From Actinomadura madurae (GTDB taxonomy: Bacteria > Actinomycetota > Actinomycetes > Streptosporangiales > Streptosporangiaceae): a stretch of DNA of 64,000 bases. Numbering within the stretch: the stretch's first letter is position 1; each line of letters starts with the position of its first letter. Positions 8,306 through 16,632 of this stretch are shown here, piece after piece. The stretch covers positions 62,001 through 126,000 of the forward strand of contig NZ_FOVH01000017.1 of NCBI RefSeq assembly GCF_900115095.1, given 5' to 3'. Below the pieces are notes generated by a model. That model made no database searches and was not told where the DNA came from. It saw only the letters and a list, made by a program, of their open reading frames with translations. A program made the position numbers and the translations under genes.

Positions 8306-8692
8306 TCAGCCGGTCTTGCGGTGGTCGCGGGCGGACTCGGCGGCGGCGTGCACGGCGGCGAGGTCCGCGCCCGTCGCGGCCATGGACGCGGCGGCGACCG
8401 CCCCCTCGACCATCGGGGCGTCCGCGAACAGGACGTCGTCGCGCTCGGCGTCCTCGATGAGCATCTCGCCGGTCAGCACGGAACTGCCGATGTCGGCGAT
8501 CAGCACGACGCCGTCGCCGCCGTCCGCTGCGGCGACGGCGTGCTCGACGAGGTCGATGCTGGTGCCGAGCCGGCCCTCGGTGTCGCCGCCGGCGGGTTCC
8601 ACGACGGCCTTGCCGATGCCCATCGCCCGCGCCACCTCGGCGGCGCCCTCCGCGAGCGTCGGGCTGTGGGAGATGATCACGATCCCGACCAC
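8306..8692 (-). CDS. dhaM: dihydroxyacetone kinase phosphotransfer subunit DhaM (EIIA-type)
   Basis: 128 residues forming a single EIIA-man-like domain. VGIVIISHSPTLAEGAAEVA carries the active-site histidine that accepts phosphate from HPr of the PTS and passes it to ADP bound in DhaL; VVLIADIGSSVLTGEM is the second family motif. The longer E. coli-type DhaM with HPr and EI domains is not present, so phosphate must come from the general PTS. The GTG start lies two codons into the overlap with dhaL, after a GGAGGAG site formed by the end of dhaL; an open frame extends upstream but only inside dhaL. Last gene of the dhaK-dhaL-dhaM operon. Confidence 0.9.
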   Translation of the reverse strand: MVGIVIISHSPTLAEGAAEVARAMGIGKAVVEPAGGDTEGRLGTSIDLVEHAVAAADGGDGVVLIADIGSSVLTGEMLIEDAERDDVLFADAPMVEGAVAAASMAATGADLAAVHAAAESARDHRKTG

Positions 8693-8693
8693 G

Positions 8694-9317
8694 TCACTCC
8701 TCCCCGGCCACGTCGGCCAGCGCGCGGAGCAGCAGGGCCGTGGACGACGCTCCGGGGTCGAGGTGCCCTTCGCTGCGCGCGCCCAGATAGCTGGCGCGGC
8801 CCTTGCGCGCCCGCATCGGGACCGTGTCGTCCGCACCCTCGGCCGCCGCGTCCGCGGCGGCGCGCACGCAGGCGGCCAGGCCGGAGCCGCCGCTGAGCGC
8901 CGCCTCGTAGGCCGCGACGGCGGGCACGAGCGCGTCCACCATGGTCTTGTCGCCCTCGACGGCCTTGCCGAGATCTTGGACGCCTTCCAGCGCGGCCTTC
9001 AGCGCGGCGCCCAGCGCGGCGGCGTCCACGTCCTCGGTGTTGCCCAGCGCCTTGCCCGCGCGGCGCAGCGCCGTCCCGTACAGCGGACCGGACGCGCCGC
9101 CGGTCTTCGACACGATGGCGCGCCCGGCCGCGATCAGCACCTTGGCCGGCGTGGTGTCGTCCGGCAGCGCCTCGACGGCGGCGCGGAAGCCGCGGTCCAG
9201 GTTGTGGCCGTGGTCGCCGTCGCCGATGGCCGCGTCCAGCCGGGTCAGCCGGCCGGCGTCGGCGGCCACCAGCTCGGCCGCGTGCCGTATCCAGGAGGCG
9301 AGGTCCTCGGCGTTCAC
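8694..9317 (-). CDS. dhaL: dihydroxyacetone kinase ADP-binding subunit DhaL
   Basis: 207 residues, all-helical nucleotide subunit of PTS-type dihydroxyacetone kinase. The Mg-ADP site is visible as LDAAIGDGDHGHNLDRGF (three Asp in DxDxxxN spacing), with KTGGASGPLYGTALRRAG and the late GHLDPGASSTALLL. It transfers phosphate from phospho-DhaM to dihydroxyacetone held by DhaK. The GTG start overlaps the dhaK stop (GTGA), giving translational coupling and 1:1 synthesis. Confidence 0.92.
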   Translation of the reverse strand: MNAEDLASWIRHAAELVAADAGRLTRLDAAIGDGDHGHNLDRGFRAAVEALPDDTTPAKVLIAAGRAIVSKTGGASGPLYGTALRRAGKALGNTEDVDAAALGAALKAALEGVQDLGKAVEGDKTMVDALVPAVAAYEAALSGGSGLAACVRAAADAAAEGADDTVPMRARKGRASYLGARSEGHLDPGASSTALLLRALADVAGEE

Positions 9318-10309
9318 CGGCCCCACCGGAGCCCGGGCGTCTCGACCGGGGCGTCCCACAGGCGGGTCAGCTCCGGCGTCACCCGGCACACGCTGATCAT
9401 GCAGCCGGCCATCTCCAGGCTGGTGACGTAGGGCCCGACCAGGCGGCGGACGACCGTCGCGCCGTGCCCCTCCAGCCACTCCGCGGCGGCGGCGTAGGCG
9501 ACGTACTGCTCGATCAGCGGGGTGCCGCCCATCCCGTTCACCAGCACGAGCACCTCGGACCCGGACAGCGGCATGTCGGCGTCGATCGCGCTCAGCGACG
9601 CGTCCACGATCTCCGTGGCCGTGCCGACCTCGACGCGCTCGCGGCCGGGCTCGCCGTGGATGCCGATGCCGAGCTCCATCTCGTCCTCGCCCAGCTCGAA
9701 CGTGGGCGACCCGGCGGCCGGGACGGTGCACGAGGACAGCGCGACGCCGAACGACCGGCTCCGCTCGTTCACCTCCCGCGCGACCGCCGCGACGTCCGCG
9801 AGCGCGGCGCCCTCCTCGGCGAGCGCACCGGCGATCTTCTCGGCGAACAGGGTGGCGCCGGTGCCGCGCCGCCCGGCGGTGAACGTGCTGTCCTCGACCG
9901 CGACGTCGTCGTCGACGATGACGGAGGTGACCTCGATGTCCTCGTCCTCGGCCAGCTCGGCGGCCATCTGGAAGTTCATGACGTCGCCGGTGTAGTTCTT
10001 CACCAGGTGCAGCACCCCGGCGCCGCCGCTCACCGCCATCGTCGCCGCGATGATCTGGTCGGGCACCGGCGAGGTGAACACCTCGCCGCAGCACGCGGCG
10101 TCCAGCATCCCGTGCCCGACGAACCCGGCGTGCAGCGGCTCGTGGCCGGAGCCGCCGCCCGACACCAGAGCGACCTTGCCCGTGCGCGGCGCGTCCCCCC
10201 GCACGACGGTGCCGTTCCCCGGATCGACCGTCAGCTCGGGATGCGCGGCGGCCAGGCCGCGCAGCGCGTCGGAGACCACGTCCGCCGGAGCGTTGATGAG
10301 TTTGCGCAT
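9314..10309 (-). CDS. dhaK: dihydroxyacetone kinase substrate-binding subunit DhaK
   Basis: 331 residues, usual family length. The substrate loop GGGSGHEPLHAGFVG and the histidine of GIGIHGEPG, which forms the covalent hemiaminal with dihydroxyacetone, are both present, as are TFTAGRRGTGATLFAEKIAGA and VLVNGMGGTP. First gene of the dhaKLM operon, which converts dihydroxyacetone to DHAP for glycolysis; glpD lies elsewhere in the window, so glycerol/triose use is represented twice. The start MRKLINAP is the standard N-terminus. Confidence 0.93.
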   Translation of the reverse strand: MRKLINAPADVVSDALRGLAAAHPELTVDPGNGTVVRGDAPRTGKVALVSGGGSGHEPLHAGFVGHGMLDAACCGEVFTSPVPDQIIAATMAVSGGAGVLHLVKNYTGDVMNFQMAAELAEDEDIEVTSVIVDDDVAVEDSTFTAGRRGTGATLFAEKIAGALAEEGAALADVAAVAREVNERSRSFGVALSSCTVPAAGSPTFELGEDEMELGIGIHGEPGRERVEVGTATEIVDASLSAIDADMPLSGSEVLVLVNGMGGTPLIEQYVAYAAAAEWLEGHGATVVRRLVGPYVTSLEMAGCMISVCRVTPELTRLWDAPVETPGLRWGR

Positions 10310-10409
10310 GTCTCTGCTCTACCCCGGTGGGACGCCGCATCCCAGGCCCAATCGTCGATCTTGCGTTTATCGGGATGCCGGGGCGCCCCGCGCGGCATAG
10401 GTTGCACAC

Positions 10410-11375
10410 GTGAGCAGAGCACCACGAATCCTCTACGACTGCGACACCGGCATCGACGACGCGATGACCCTGCTGTACCTGGCCTCCCTGGTCCGGGCGG
10501 GCGAGGCGGAACTGGCCGGGGTCGGGACGGTCCACGGCAACATCGACCCGATGACCGGCGCGCTGAACACGCTGCGCGTCCTGGAGGCCGCGGGCGTCAA
10601 GGCGGGCGAGCAGGGCGTGCCGGTGGCGGTCGGCGCCGCCCGGCCGATGGCGCAGGACGTCCACTACGCGCTGGACTGGCACGGCACGGACGGCCTCGGC
10701 GACACCCACCTGGCCGAGCCCGCCGGACGTCCGGTCGCCGAGCAGGCCGCGGCGCAGATCGTCCGGATGGCGCGCGAGGCGCCCGGCGAGCTGACGCTGC
10801 TGGCGACCGGCCCGCTGACCAACCTCGGCGCGGCGCTGCTGCTGGACGACGCGCTTCCGTCGCTGATCCGCGAGGTGGTGGTCATGGGCGGCGCGTTCGA
10901 CCACCCGGGCAACATCACCACGCACGCCGAGGCGAACATCTGGCACGACCCGGAGGCCGCCGACCTGGTGTTCGCGGCGGACTGGCCGGTCGTGCTGGTG
11001 CCGCTGGACGCGACGCACCCGACCGCCGTCCACGACGACTGGCTGGACCGGCTGGCCGCCCACGGCACCCCGGTCACCCGCTTCGCCGCGAGCATCCTGG
11101 AGTTCTACGCCGACGCCTACACGCCGACCTTGAGGCGGCGCGGCGCGGTCATCCACGACGCGCTCGCCGCGATGCTGGTCGTCGACCCGGACCTCGGCGA
11201 GTACGCGCACCGTCCCGTCCGGGTGGAGCTGCGGGGCGAGCTGACGCGCGGCACGACGGTGTGGGACGCGCGCTCGCTGCCCGCCGAGGACACCCGCCGC
11301 CCGGTCAAGGTCGCGGTCGGCAGCGACGTGGAGGCGTTCAAGGAGAGGCTGCTGGCGGCGCTGACGTCCTTCTGA
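10410..11375 (+). CDS. inosine/uridine-preferring nucleoside hydrolase
   Basis: 321 residues. The N-terminal calcium-binding signature DCDTGIDDAM (residues 10-19) replaces the common Pro of DxDPGxDD with Thr but keeps all aspartates. ELTLLATGPLTNLGAALLL, VVMGGAFDHPGNITTHAEANIWHDPEAA and VVLVPLDATHPTAV are the other family motifs. These enzymes cleave the N-glycosidic bond of nucleosides to free base and ribose. GTG start; divergent from dhaK across about 100 bases and followed at 47 bases by the PIG-L gene. Confidence 0.88.
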   Translation: MSRAPRILYDCDTGIDDAMTLLYLASLVRAGEAELAGVGTVHGNIDPMTGALNTLRVLEAAGVKAGEQGVPVAVGAARPMAQDVHYALDWHGTDGLGDTHLAEPAGRPVAEQAAAQIVRMAREAPGELTLLATGPLTNLGAALLLDDALPSLIREVVVMGGAFDHPGNITTHAEANIWHDPEAADLVFAADWPVVLVPLDATHPTAVHDDWLDRLAAHGTPVTRFAASILEFYADAYTPTLRRRGAVIHDALAAMLVVDPDLGEYAHRPVRVELRGELTRGTTVWDARSLPAEDTRRPVKVAVGSDVEAFKERLLAALTSF

Positions 11376-11422
11376 TCTTCCGGATTGCCGGGAAACCGTT
11401 CGCCGACCTTATCGTTGAAACC

Positions 11423-12154
11423 GTGACCAACGTTCTGGACGACAGCGGGCTGCAGCGGGTCCTCGCCGTGATGGCGCACCCCGACGACATCGACTTCGGC
11501 GCGGCCGGGACGGTCGCCGGCTGGACGGACCGGGGCATCGAGGTCGTGTACCTCATGGTCACCGACGGCGACGCGGGCGGCTTCGACGACGCGATCACCC
11601 GGGCGGAGATGGCCGCGCTGCGCCGCGAGGAGCAGCGCGCGGCGGCCAAGTGCGTCGGGGTGGGCGACGTCCGGTTCCTCGGCTACCCGGACGGCCGGGT
11701 CGAGGCGACGCTGGACCTGCGCCGCGACATCGCCCGGGTGATCAGGCAGGTGCGGCCGGACCGGGTGGTGATGCCGAGCCCGGAGCGCAACTACGAGCGG
11801 ATCTACCCGAGCCACCCCGACCACCGGGCGGTCGGCTCCGCCGCGCTGGACGCCGTCTACCCCGACGCCCGCAACCCGTACGCGTTCCCGGAGCTGCTCG
11901 CCGACGAGGGGCTGGAGGCGTGGACGGTCCGCGAGGTGTGGTTCAGCGGCGGGCCCGTCGTGAACCACTACGTCGACATCACCGCCCGGTTCGAGCGGAA
12001 GCTGAACGCGCTGCGGGCGCACGCCAGCCAGACGGCGCACATGGGCGACGGGCTGGCGGAGATGCTGCGCGGCTGGCTGGGCGGCAACGCCGCGGCGGCG
12101 GGGCTGCCCGAGGGCACCCTGGCCGAGTCCTTCCACGTCATCGACACCGCGTGA
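11423..12154 (+). CDS. PIG-L family zinc deacetylase (MshB-like fold)
   Basis: 243 residues. AHPDDIDFG (His19, Asp22) and HPDHRAVG supply the zinc ligands and base of LmbE/PIG-L deacetylases, which remove N-acetyl groups from sugars such as GlcNAc-inositol or glycopeptide precursors. SPERNYERIYPSHPDH is a family feature. It is shorter than typical MshB and could be a mycothiol-conjugate amidase relative or a general GlcNAc deacetylase; sequence alone does not decide. I chose the GTG at 11423, where homology begins; no strong ribosome site is visible. Transcribed in the same direction as the nucleoside hydrolase. Confidence 0.82.
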   Translation: MTNVLDDSGLQRVLAVMAHPDDIDFGAAGTVAGWTDRGIEVVYLMVTDGDAGGFDDAITRAEMAALRREEQRAAAKCVGVGDVRFLGYPDGRVEATLDLRRDIARVIRQVRPDRVVMPSPERNYERIYPSHPDHRAVGSAALDAVYPDARNPYAFPELLADEGLEAWTVREVWFSGGPVVNHYVDITARFERKLNALRAHASQTAHMGDGLAEMLRGWLGGNAAAAGLPEGTLAESFHVIDTA

Positions 12155-12266
12155 CGAGCACCCACCCACCCCTAAATACGGTCACGCATCAAATATGACT
12201 CTTTACAGGCCGTAATTAGCCCCAGATCGGGCATGTACCCCATGTGTCACAACACGGGGGGTCATC

Positions 12267-12722
12267 ATGCCGCAGGAGATCGAGGCCACCGCCACATCCT
12301 CCGCAGCACCGGAAGTGATCTTCAAGCATCTGTGCGTGGCCGAGGCGTGGGACGCCTGGGGCGGGTTCTGGACGCGCGTGCGGCGGGAGTCCGCCGGCGC
12401 CGAGCACCCGAACGGGCTCGGGGCCGTCCGGTACGTCCGGTCCTGGCGCGAGGAGGTCGTGGCCTGGGATCCGCCGCGGCACTACGGGTACGTCGCGCAG
12501 GCCGGGCCGCCGCCGCGCCGCCTGCGCGCCGACGTCACGCTGGAGGCGCACGCCGCGGGCACGCTGATCCGCTGGCGCGGCGAGGTCGACGGGTTCCCGG
12601 GCACCGGGCCGTTCACGCGCGCCGTCCTGCGCCGCCGGCTGGACGCCTACGCGCGCCGGGTGGCGCGGCACGCCGAGCGCTGTGAGCCGGGCTGCGCCGC
12701 CCGCCTTCCCGGCGCCATCTGA
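12267..12722 (+). CDS. SRPBCC-family (START-like) protein
   Basis: 151 residues of the polyketide cyclase/START-like helix-grip fold: EIEATATSSAAPEVIFKHLCVAEAWDAWG opens the domain, and GAVRYVRSWREEVVAWDPPRHYGY and GTLIRWRGEVDGFPGTGPFT follow the usual strand pattern. Such proteins bind hydrophobic ligands; no catalytic residue is evident. GGGGGG lies 6 bases before the ATG, inside an imperfect hairpin (CCCCATGTGT against ACACGGGG, 12238-12259) that could mask the ribosome site. The upstream 110 bases are unusually AT-rich for this genome and probably hold the promoter. Confidence 0.7.
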   Translation: MPQEIEATATSSAAPEVIFKHLCVAEAWDAWGGFWTRVRRESAGAEHPNGLGAVRYVRSWREEVVAWDPPRHYGYVAQAGPPPRRLRADVTLEAHAAGTLIRWRGEVDGFPGTGPFTRAVLRRRLDAYARRVARHAERCEPGCAARLPGAI

Positions 12723-12773
12723 CGCACCGGTTCATCCGGTCGCACGGAATGTCGCACGAGTTCGGGGGGATCG

Positions 12774-13685
12774 ATGCGGCGCCATCTCATCACGCTCGTC
12801 CTGGCGGCGGGTGCCACCGGAGCGGGGGCAGCCACGTACCTGGCCGTGGCGGACGGGCCGAACCGCAGGAGCGGCGTCACCGTCAACGCGTCCGAGTCCG
12901 TCAGGAGGGTGCCCGCCGGGCGACGGACCGCCGCGGCCAGGGCGACGACCCGCCCGTTCGACGCGGCGGCGCTGCGCCGGGCGGTCCGCGCCTACTTCGA
13001 GAAGCGCCCCGGCGAGGCCGGGATCATGGCGACGGACCTGAAGACCGGGCTGGCCTTCGGCGAGAACGAGCAGGAGCGTTTCGTCTCCGCCAGCGTCATG
13101 AAGGTCGACATCCTGGCGAGCCTCCTGCTGCAGCGGCAGCGCGACCAGCGGAGACTGTCGGACGGCCAGCGCGACCTGGCCGAGCGGATGATCCGGGAGA
13201 GCGACAACTCCGCCGCGGACGCCCTCTACTCCGCGGCCGGCGGCGGGGCCGGCGTCAGGAAGGCGAACGCGGCGTTCGGCCTGAAGCAGACGAAGCCGTT
13301 CCCCGGGTCGTGGGGTTCGTCCTGGACGAGTCCCGCCGACCAGGTGCGGCTGCTCAGGCACCTGGCGTCCGACAGGAGCGCGCTGAAGGCGCCCGGCCGC
13401 CGCTACATCCTCGGCCTGATGGGCTCGGTGATGGAGGAGCAGGCGTGGGGGATCAGCGCCGCGGCCCGTCCGGGCGAGAAGGTGGCGCTCAAGAACGGCT
13501 GGACGCCGGTGTACCGCCAGGGTCACGGGTGGGCGGTCAACAGCGTCGGCCGGATCACCGGGGCCGACCACGACTTCCTCATCGCGGTGTGCAGCGGCGG
13601 CAACCCGACGATGGGTTCGGGTGTGGCGACGGTCGAGCACGTCGCCGACATGGTCGCCGACACGATGCGCGCGTCGCACGCGTGA
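12774..13685 (+). CDS. secreted serine hydrolase of the class A beta-lactamase fold
   Basis: 303 residues with an N-terminal signal anchor (RRHLITLVLAAGATGAGAA). The penicillin-recognising triad motifs are all present: SVMK (Ser107, Lys110), SDN (143-145) and KNG (240-242, in place of KTG). There is no Glu166-type omega-loop motif that I can identify, so true beta-lactamase activity is uncertain; a D,D-peptidase-like or regulatory wall enzyme is as likely. It is a single gene, convergent with the septum-formation-type gene across paired hairpins. Confidence 0.8.
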   Translation: MRRHLITLVLAAGATGAGAATYLAVADGPNRRSGVTVNASESVRRVPAGRRTAAARATTRPFDAAALRRAVRAYFEKRPGEAGIMATDLKTGLAFGENEQERFVSASVMKVDILASLLLQRQRDQRRLSDGQRDLAERMIRESDNSAADALYSAAGGGAGVRKANAAFGLKQTKPFPGSWGSSWTSPADQVRLLRHLASDRSALKAPGRRYILGLMGSVMEEQAWGISAAARPGEKVALKNGWTPVYRQGHGWAVNSVGRITGADHDFLIAVCSGGNPTMGSGVATVEHVADMVADTMRASHA

Positions 13686-13702
13686 GCCGGCGTCCGGCGG
13701 CG

Positions 13703-13751
13703 GATCCCGGGGACCGGGCGGCGGGCCGGCCGCCCAGCACGCGCCGGGATC
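13703..13751. terminator. nested hairpin between convergent genes
   Basis: An inner stem GGGCGGC/GCCGCCC (13716-13722 with 13729-13735) lies inside an outer stem GATCCCGG/CCGGGATC (13703-13710 with 13744-13751), right against the stop of the reverse-strand gene. It is a probable shared terminator. Confidence 0.55.
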
Positions 13752-13752
13752 G

Positions 13753-14526
13753 TCAGCGGGCCAGTGGCCGGGTGAGCTTCTTGCCCTCGGCGGCTGCCAC
13801 GGCGACGCAGGTGACGGTCCGGTCACCCGACTTCCACGAGTCCGCGGTCGGGTAGTAGTAGGAGTTCGCGAGGCTTCCGGCGGCCGGGTCGCGGCGGAGC
13901 CGCGCCTGCGTGCGCGCCTTGCAGCCGTTGGAGGCGAGCTGCTGGAGCTGCGACTCCGGCGGCATCGCGTAGCCCTTGAGGCGGAACACCGCCGTCACCT
14001 CGCCGTCGTGCGGCTGGGTGCACGGGACGATCTTGACGCTCTCCACCTCGACCGGCTCGCTGGTCGCGGTGCCGCTGGTCGCGCCCGCGTCGTCGTTGAT
14101 GCAGTTGCCGACCCGCATCTTCTGGGCGTCGACCTTCTCGGGCTTGGTCTGGGTGACCTTGGGGGTGGCGCCGCCGGTGTCGTCGCCGGAGCCGCCGCTG
14201 CCGCGCAGCGCGAACAGGGCGATGCCGACGACGATCCACAGGCAGGACAGGATGATGCCGGCGATCGCGAGTCCCCGGCCCTTGCCGCCGTTCTTGCCGA
14301 TCTGGCTGAGCGAGATGACCCCGAGGATGATGCCGAGCACGCCGAGGCAGCCGAGGAGGCCGGTGACGAACGCGGCGATCGCCATGCCGTTGGTCTTGTC
14401 GGCCTTGGAGCCGTAAGGAGAGCCGTAGCCGGGTTCCACCGGCATGGGCGGGGGCGGATACGGAGCTTCGGGGCCCGGCTGCCCGGGCCCGGGGGGAGGG
14501 TAGGTCATGGGGAGCGACTGTCCCAT
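13753..14526 (-). CDS. DUF4190 / septum-formation-type membrane protein
   Basis: 257 residues. Residues 1-40 are Pro/Gly/Tyr-rich, typical of cytoplasmic tails of actinobacterial wall proteins. About 47-108 form a DUF4190-type pair of transmembrane helices (NGMAIAAFVTGLLGCLGV and GRGLAIAGIILSCLWIVVGI). The external domain has the Septum_form pattern with conserved cysteines: VGNCIND, VPCTQPHDGEV, NGCKAR and VTCVA. The role in division is inferred from the family name only. The ATG at 14526 may be leaderless; a second ATG at 14508 (MTYPPPG) is also plausible. Confidence 0.7.
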   Translation of the reverse strand: MGQSLPMTYPPPGPGQPGPEAPYPPPPMPVEPGYGSPYGSKADKTNGMAIAAFVTGLLGCLGVLGIILGVISLSQIGKNGGKGRGLAIAGIILSCLWIVVGIALFALRGSGGSGDDTGGATPKVTQTKPEKVDAQKMRVGNCINDDAGATSGTATSEPVEVESVKIVPCTQPHDGEVTAVFRLKGYAMPPESQLQQLASNGCKARTQARLRRDPAAGSLANSYYYPTADSWKSGDRTVTCVAVAAAEGKKLTRPLAR

Positions 14527-14655
14527 ATCGGACGGTATCGATGATCAGCCTGGGCCGGATTCCGATATTACGATTTGCTCACAGTCGCGGTGAAAACGTT
14601 TACCTCCGGGGCAGGCGTGGGCAAAGGTATCCGCCCTGCCCGCTGCGCAAGGCCG

Positions 14656-15297
14656 CTACACGAGGCGGCGGGCGGCGGCCCAGCGGGACAGCTCGTGCCG
14701 GTTCGACAGCTGGAGCTTCCGCAGGACGCTGCTCACGTGCGTCTCCACCGTCTTGACCGAGATGAACAGCTCCTTCGCGATCTCCTTGTAGGCGTAGCCG
14801 CGGGCGATCAGCCGCAGCACGTCCCGCTCCCGCTGCGTGATCTGGTCGAGCTCGGGATCCACCGCCGGCACGTCCGTGGCGGCGAACGCGTCCAGCACGA
14901 ACCCGGCGAGGCGCGGCGAGAACACCGCGTCGCCCTCGGCCACCCGGCCGATCGCGTCCGTCAGCTCCGGCCCGGAGATCGTCTTGGTGACGTAGCCGCG
15001 CGCCCCGCCCCGCACGACGCCGATCACGTCCTCCGCCGCGTCCGACACCGACAACGCGAGGAACTTGGAGGTGACGGCGCCGTGCAGCCGCCGCAGCACC
15101 TCGATGCCCCCGCCGCCGGGCAGGTGGACGTCCAGCAGCACCACGTCCGGCCGCGTCGCGCGGATCACCGAGACCGCCTCGTCGACGTCGCCGGCCTCGC
15201 CCACGATCTCGACGCCGCCGCCCAGCTCCGCCTTCACGCCGGTCCGGAACATCTGGTGGTCGTCGACCAGCACGACCTTCTTCAACCCGTCGCTCAT
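14656..15297 (-). CDS. LuxR/NarL-type response regulator (LiaR-like)
   Basis: 213 residues. The receiver domain has the acidic pocket DDH (12-14), phosphoacceptor Asp56 in VVLLDVHLPGG and Lys in YVTKTI. The C-terminal LuxR helix-turn-helix reads ITQRERDVLRLIARGYAYKE, then IAKELFISVKTVETHV. The start ATG overlaps the stop of the kinase gene (ATGA), so the two are coupled. With a PspC-bearing kinase and a divergent PspC/LiaF-like protein, this is the regulator of a LiaFSR-type envelope-stress module. Likely targets include the divergent promoter region, where repeated TCAGGG boxes are seen. Confidence 0.9.
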   Translation of the reverse strand: MSDGLKKVVLVDDHQMFRTGVKAELGGGVEIVGEAGDVDEAVSVIRATRPDVVLLDVHLPGGGGIEVLRRLHGAVTSKFLALSVSDAAEDVIGVVRGGARGYVTKTISGPELTDAIGRVAEGDAVFSPRLAGFVLDAFAATDVPAVDPELDQITQRERDVLRLIARGYAYKEIAKELFISVKTVETHVSSVLRKLQLSNRHELSRWAAARRLV

Positions 15298-16484
15298 GCC
15301 CTCTTTATCTCCAGCCGCACTTCGGTTCCCTCGCCGGGGGCGGTACGAACGGTCGCTTTGCCGCCGTTGCGTTCCATACGTCCGATGATGGACCCCCGGA
15401 CGCCCATCCGGTCCTCCGGGACCTGGTCGAGGTCGAAGCCCTTGCCCCGGTCGCGGACGAAGATGGCGATCTCGTCGCCCTCCACCTCCGCGTACACCGA
15501 CACCGACGGCGCCTCGGCGTACTTGGCCGCGTTCACCATCGCCTCCCGGGCGGCCTGCAGCGCGGCGCCGAGCCGCTCGTCCAGCGCCGTGTCGCCCACG
15601 CAGACGACCTCGATCGGCACGCCGTGGTCGTCCTCGACCTCGCCCGCCGTCTCCCGGATCGCGGCGGCGAACGTCCGGTCGGGGTCGGCGCGCGGCTGGT
15701 AGAGCCAGGTCCGCAGCGTCCGCTCCTGGGAACGGGCGAGCCGCTGCACCTCGCGGGTGTCGTGCGCGTTCCGCTGGATGAGCGTCAGCGTGTGCAGCAC
15801 CGAGTCGTGGATGTGCGCGGCCAGCTCGGCGCGCTCCTGGGACCGGATGCGCTCGTGCCGCTCGGCGTCCAGGTCCTGCCAGAGCCGCACCACCCACGGC
15901 GTCACGATCACCGCGACCCCGGTGAGGATGATCAGCATGGCGATGACGACCGACCGCGCCTGGTCGGCGTCCACGTTCTGCGCCACGAACCCACCGATGC
16001 CGCCGACGACGAGGAGCAGCCCGAGCAGGCTGCGCAGCCACCGCTCGCGCAGCGGGAGCGTCCAGCGCTGCCGCTGGTCGCGGTCGGCCTGCTGCCACAG
16101 GATCGCGGCGCCGACCCCGCCGACGACGAACGGCCACAGCGCCCACCGGGCGACCCCGGCGGCGCCCCACGGCAGCGCGGCGAGGCCCAGCGCGACCGCC
16201 GTGTAGGCGAGCAACTGGCCCCAGTCGCGGCCCCGCCGCCCGGCCGGCCGGCCGGCCTTCTCCGCGGCCGGCACCAGGATCCAGAACGCGGCGTACGCGG
16301 CGACACCGAGCCCGCTCGCAATCGTGAGCAGCACGAATGCGGCCCGGACGAGGAACACGTCCACGCCGAGGTGCGCGGCCAGGCCGCGGCACACCCCGGC
16401 GACCAGCCGGCCCTCCGCGGCGCGCTCCAGCCGGAGCGGCGCGACCGGCGTCGCCCCCGGCCGCTCGGCCGTCTCCTGGCTCAC
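15294..16484 (-). CDS. PspC-domain sensor histidine kinase (LiaS-like)
   Basis: 396 residues. An N-terminal PspC domain (about 17-73: GRLVAGVCRGLAAHLGVD with a transmembrane helix) is followed by four or five more membrane helices to about residue 200. Then come a HisKA_3 dimerisation helix with His226 in AAHIHDSVLHTLTLIQ and a HATPase domain with N-box EAMVNAAKYA and G-box VRDRGKGFDL. Fusion of PspC to a NarL-class kinase is an actinobacterial feature linked to membrane stress. The DNA upstream is shared with the divergent PspC protein. Confidence 0.9.
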   Translation of the reverse strand: MSQETAERPGATPVAPLRLERAAEGRLVAGVCRGLAAHLGVDVFLVRAAFVLLTIASGLGVAAYAAFWILVPAAEKAGRPAGRRGRDWGQLLAYTAVALGLAALPWGAAGVARWALWPFVVGGVGAAILWQQADRDQRQRWTLPLRERWLRSLLGLLLVVGGIGGFVAQNVDADQARSVVIAMLIILTGVAVIVTPWVVRLWQDLDAERHERIRSQERAELAAHIHDSVLHTLTLIQRNAHDTREVQRLARSQERTLRTWLYQPRADPDRTFAAAIRETAGEVEDDHGVPIEVVCVGDTALDERLGAALQAAREAMVNAAKYAEAPSVSVYAEVEGDEIAIFVRDRGKGFDLDQVPEDRMGVRGSIIGRMERNGGKATVRTAPGEGTEVRLEIKRA

Positions 16485-16545
16485 CGCCGTCCTCCCCTGC
16501 GTTCTCCCACGTCATCGATCGTCACATGCCCCGGCGCGAACCGCA

Positions 16546-16594
16546 TCAGGGAACCACCCCGGGCCCGTCTCAGGGTCCGAATCAGGGACGTCCC
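16546..16594. promoter_or_regulatory. repeated TCAGGG boxes and palindrome in the divergent kinase/PspC promoter region
   Basis: TCAGGG occurs at 16546-16551, 16570-16575 and 16582-16587; the last is part of the palindrome GGGACGTCCC (16585-16594). The spacing of the last two (12 bases) and the location between the kinase and PspC start codons suggest binding sites for the adjacent LuxR-type regulator. Inferred from repetition only. Confidence 0.4.
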
Positions 16595-16632
16595 CGATAC
16601 CCCGGGCGGGCGGGACGCGCGACGATGGCGGC

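Noticed and set aside
9464..10409. long plus-strand frame running through dhaK into the PIG-L gene
   Set aside because: Only the part from 11423 has homology; the upstream part is antisense to dhaK or a shadow of the nucleoside hydrolase.
12774..13685. functional beta-lactamase resistance gene
   Set aside because: SxxK, SDN and KNG are present but the deacylating Glu motif could not be identified, so only the fold was called.
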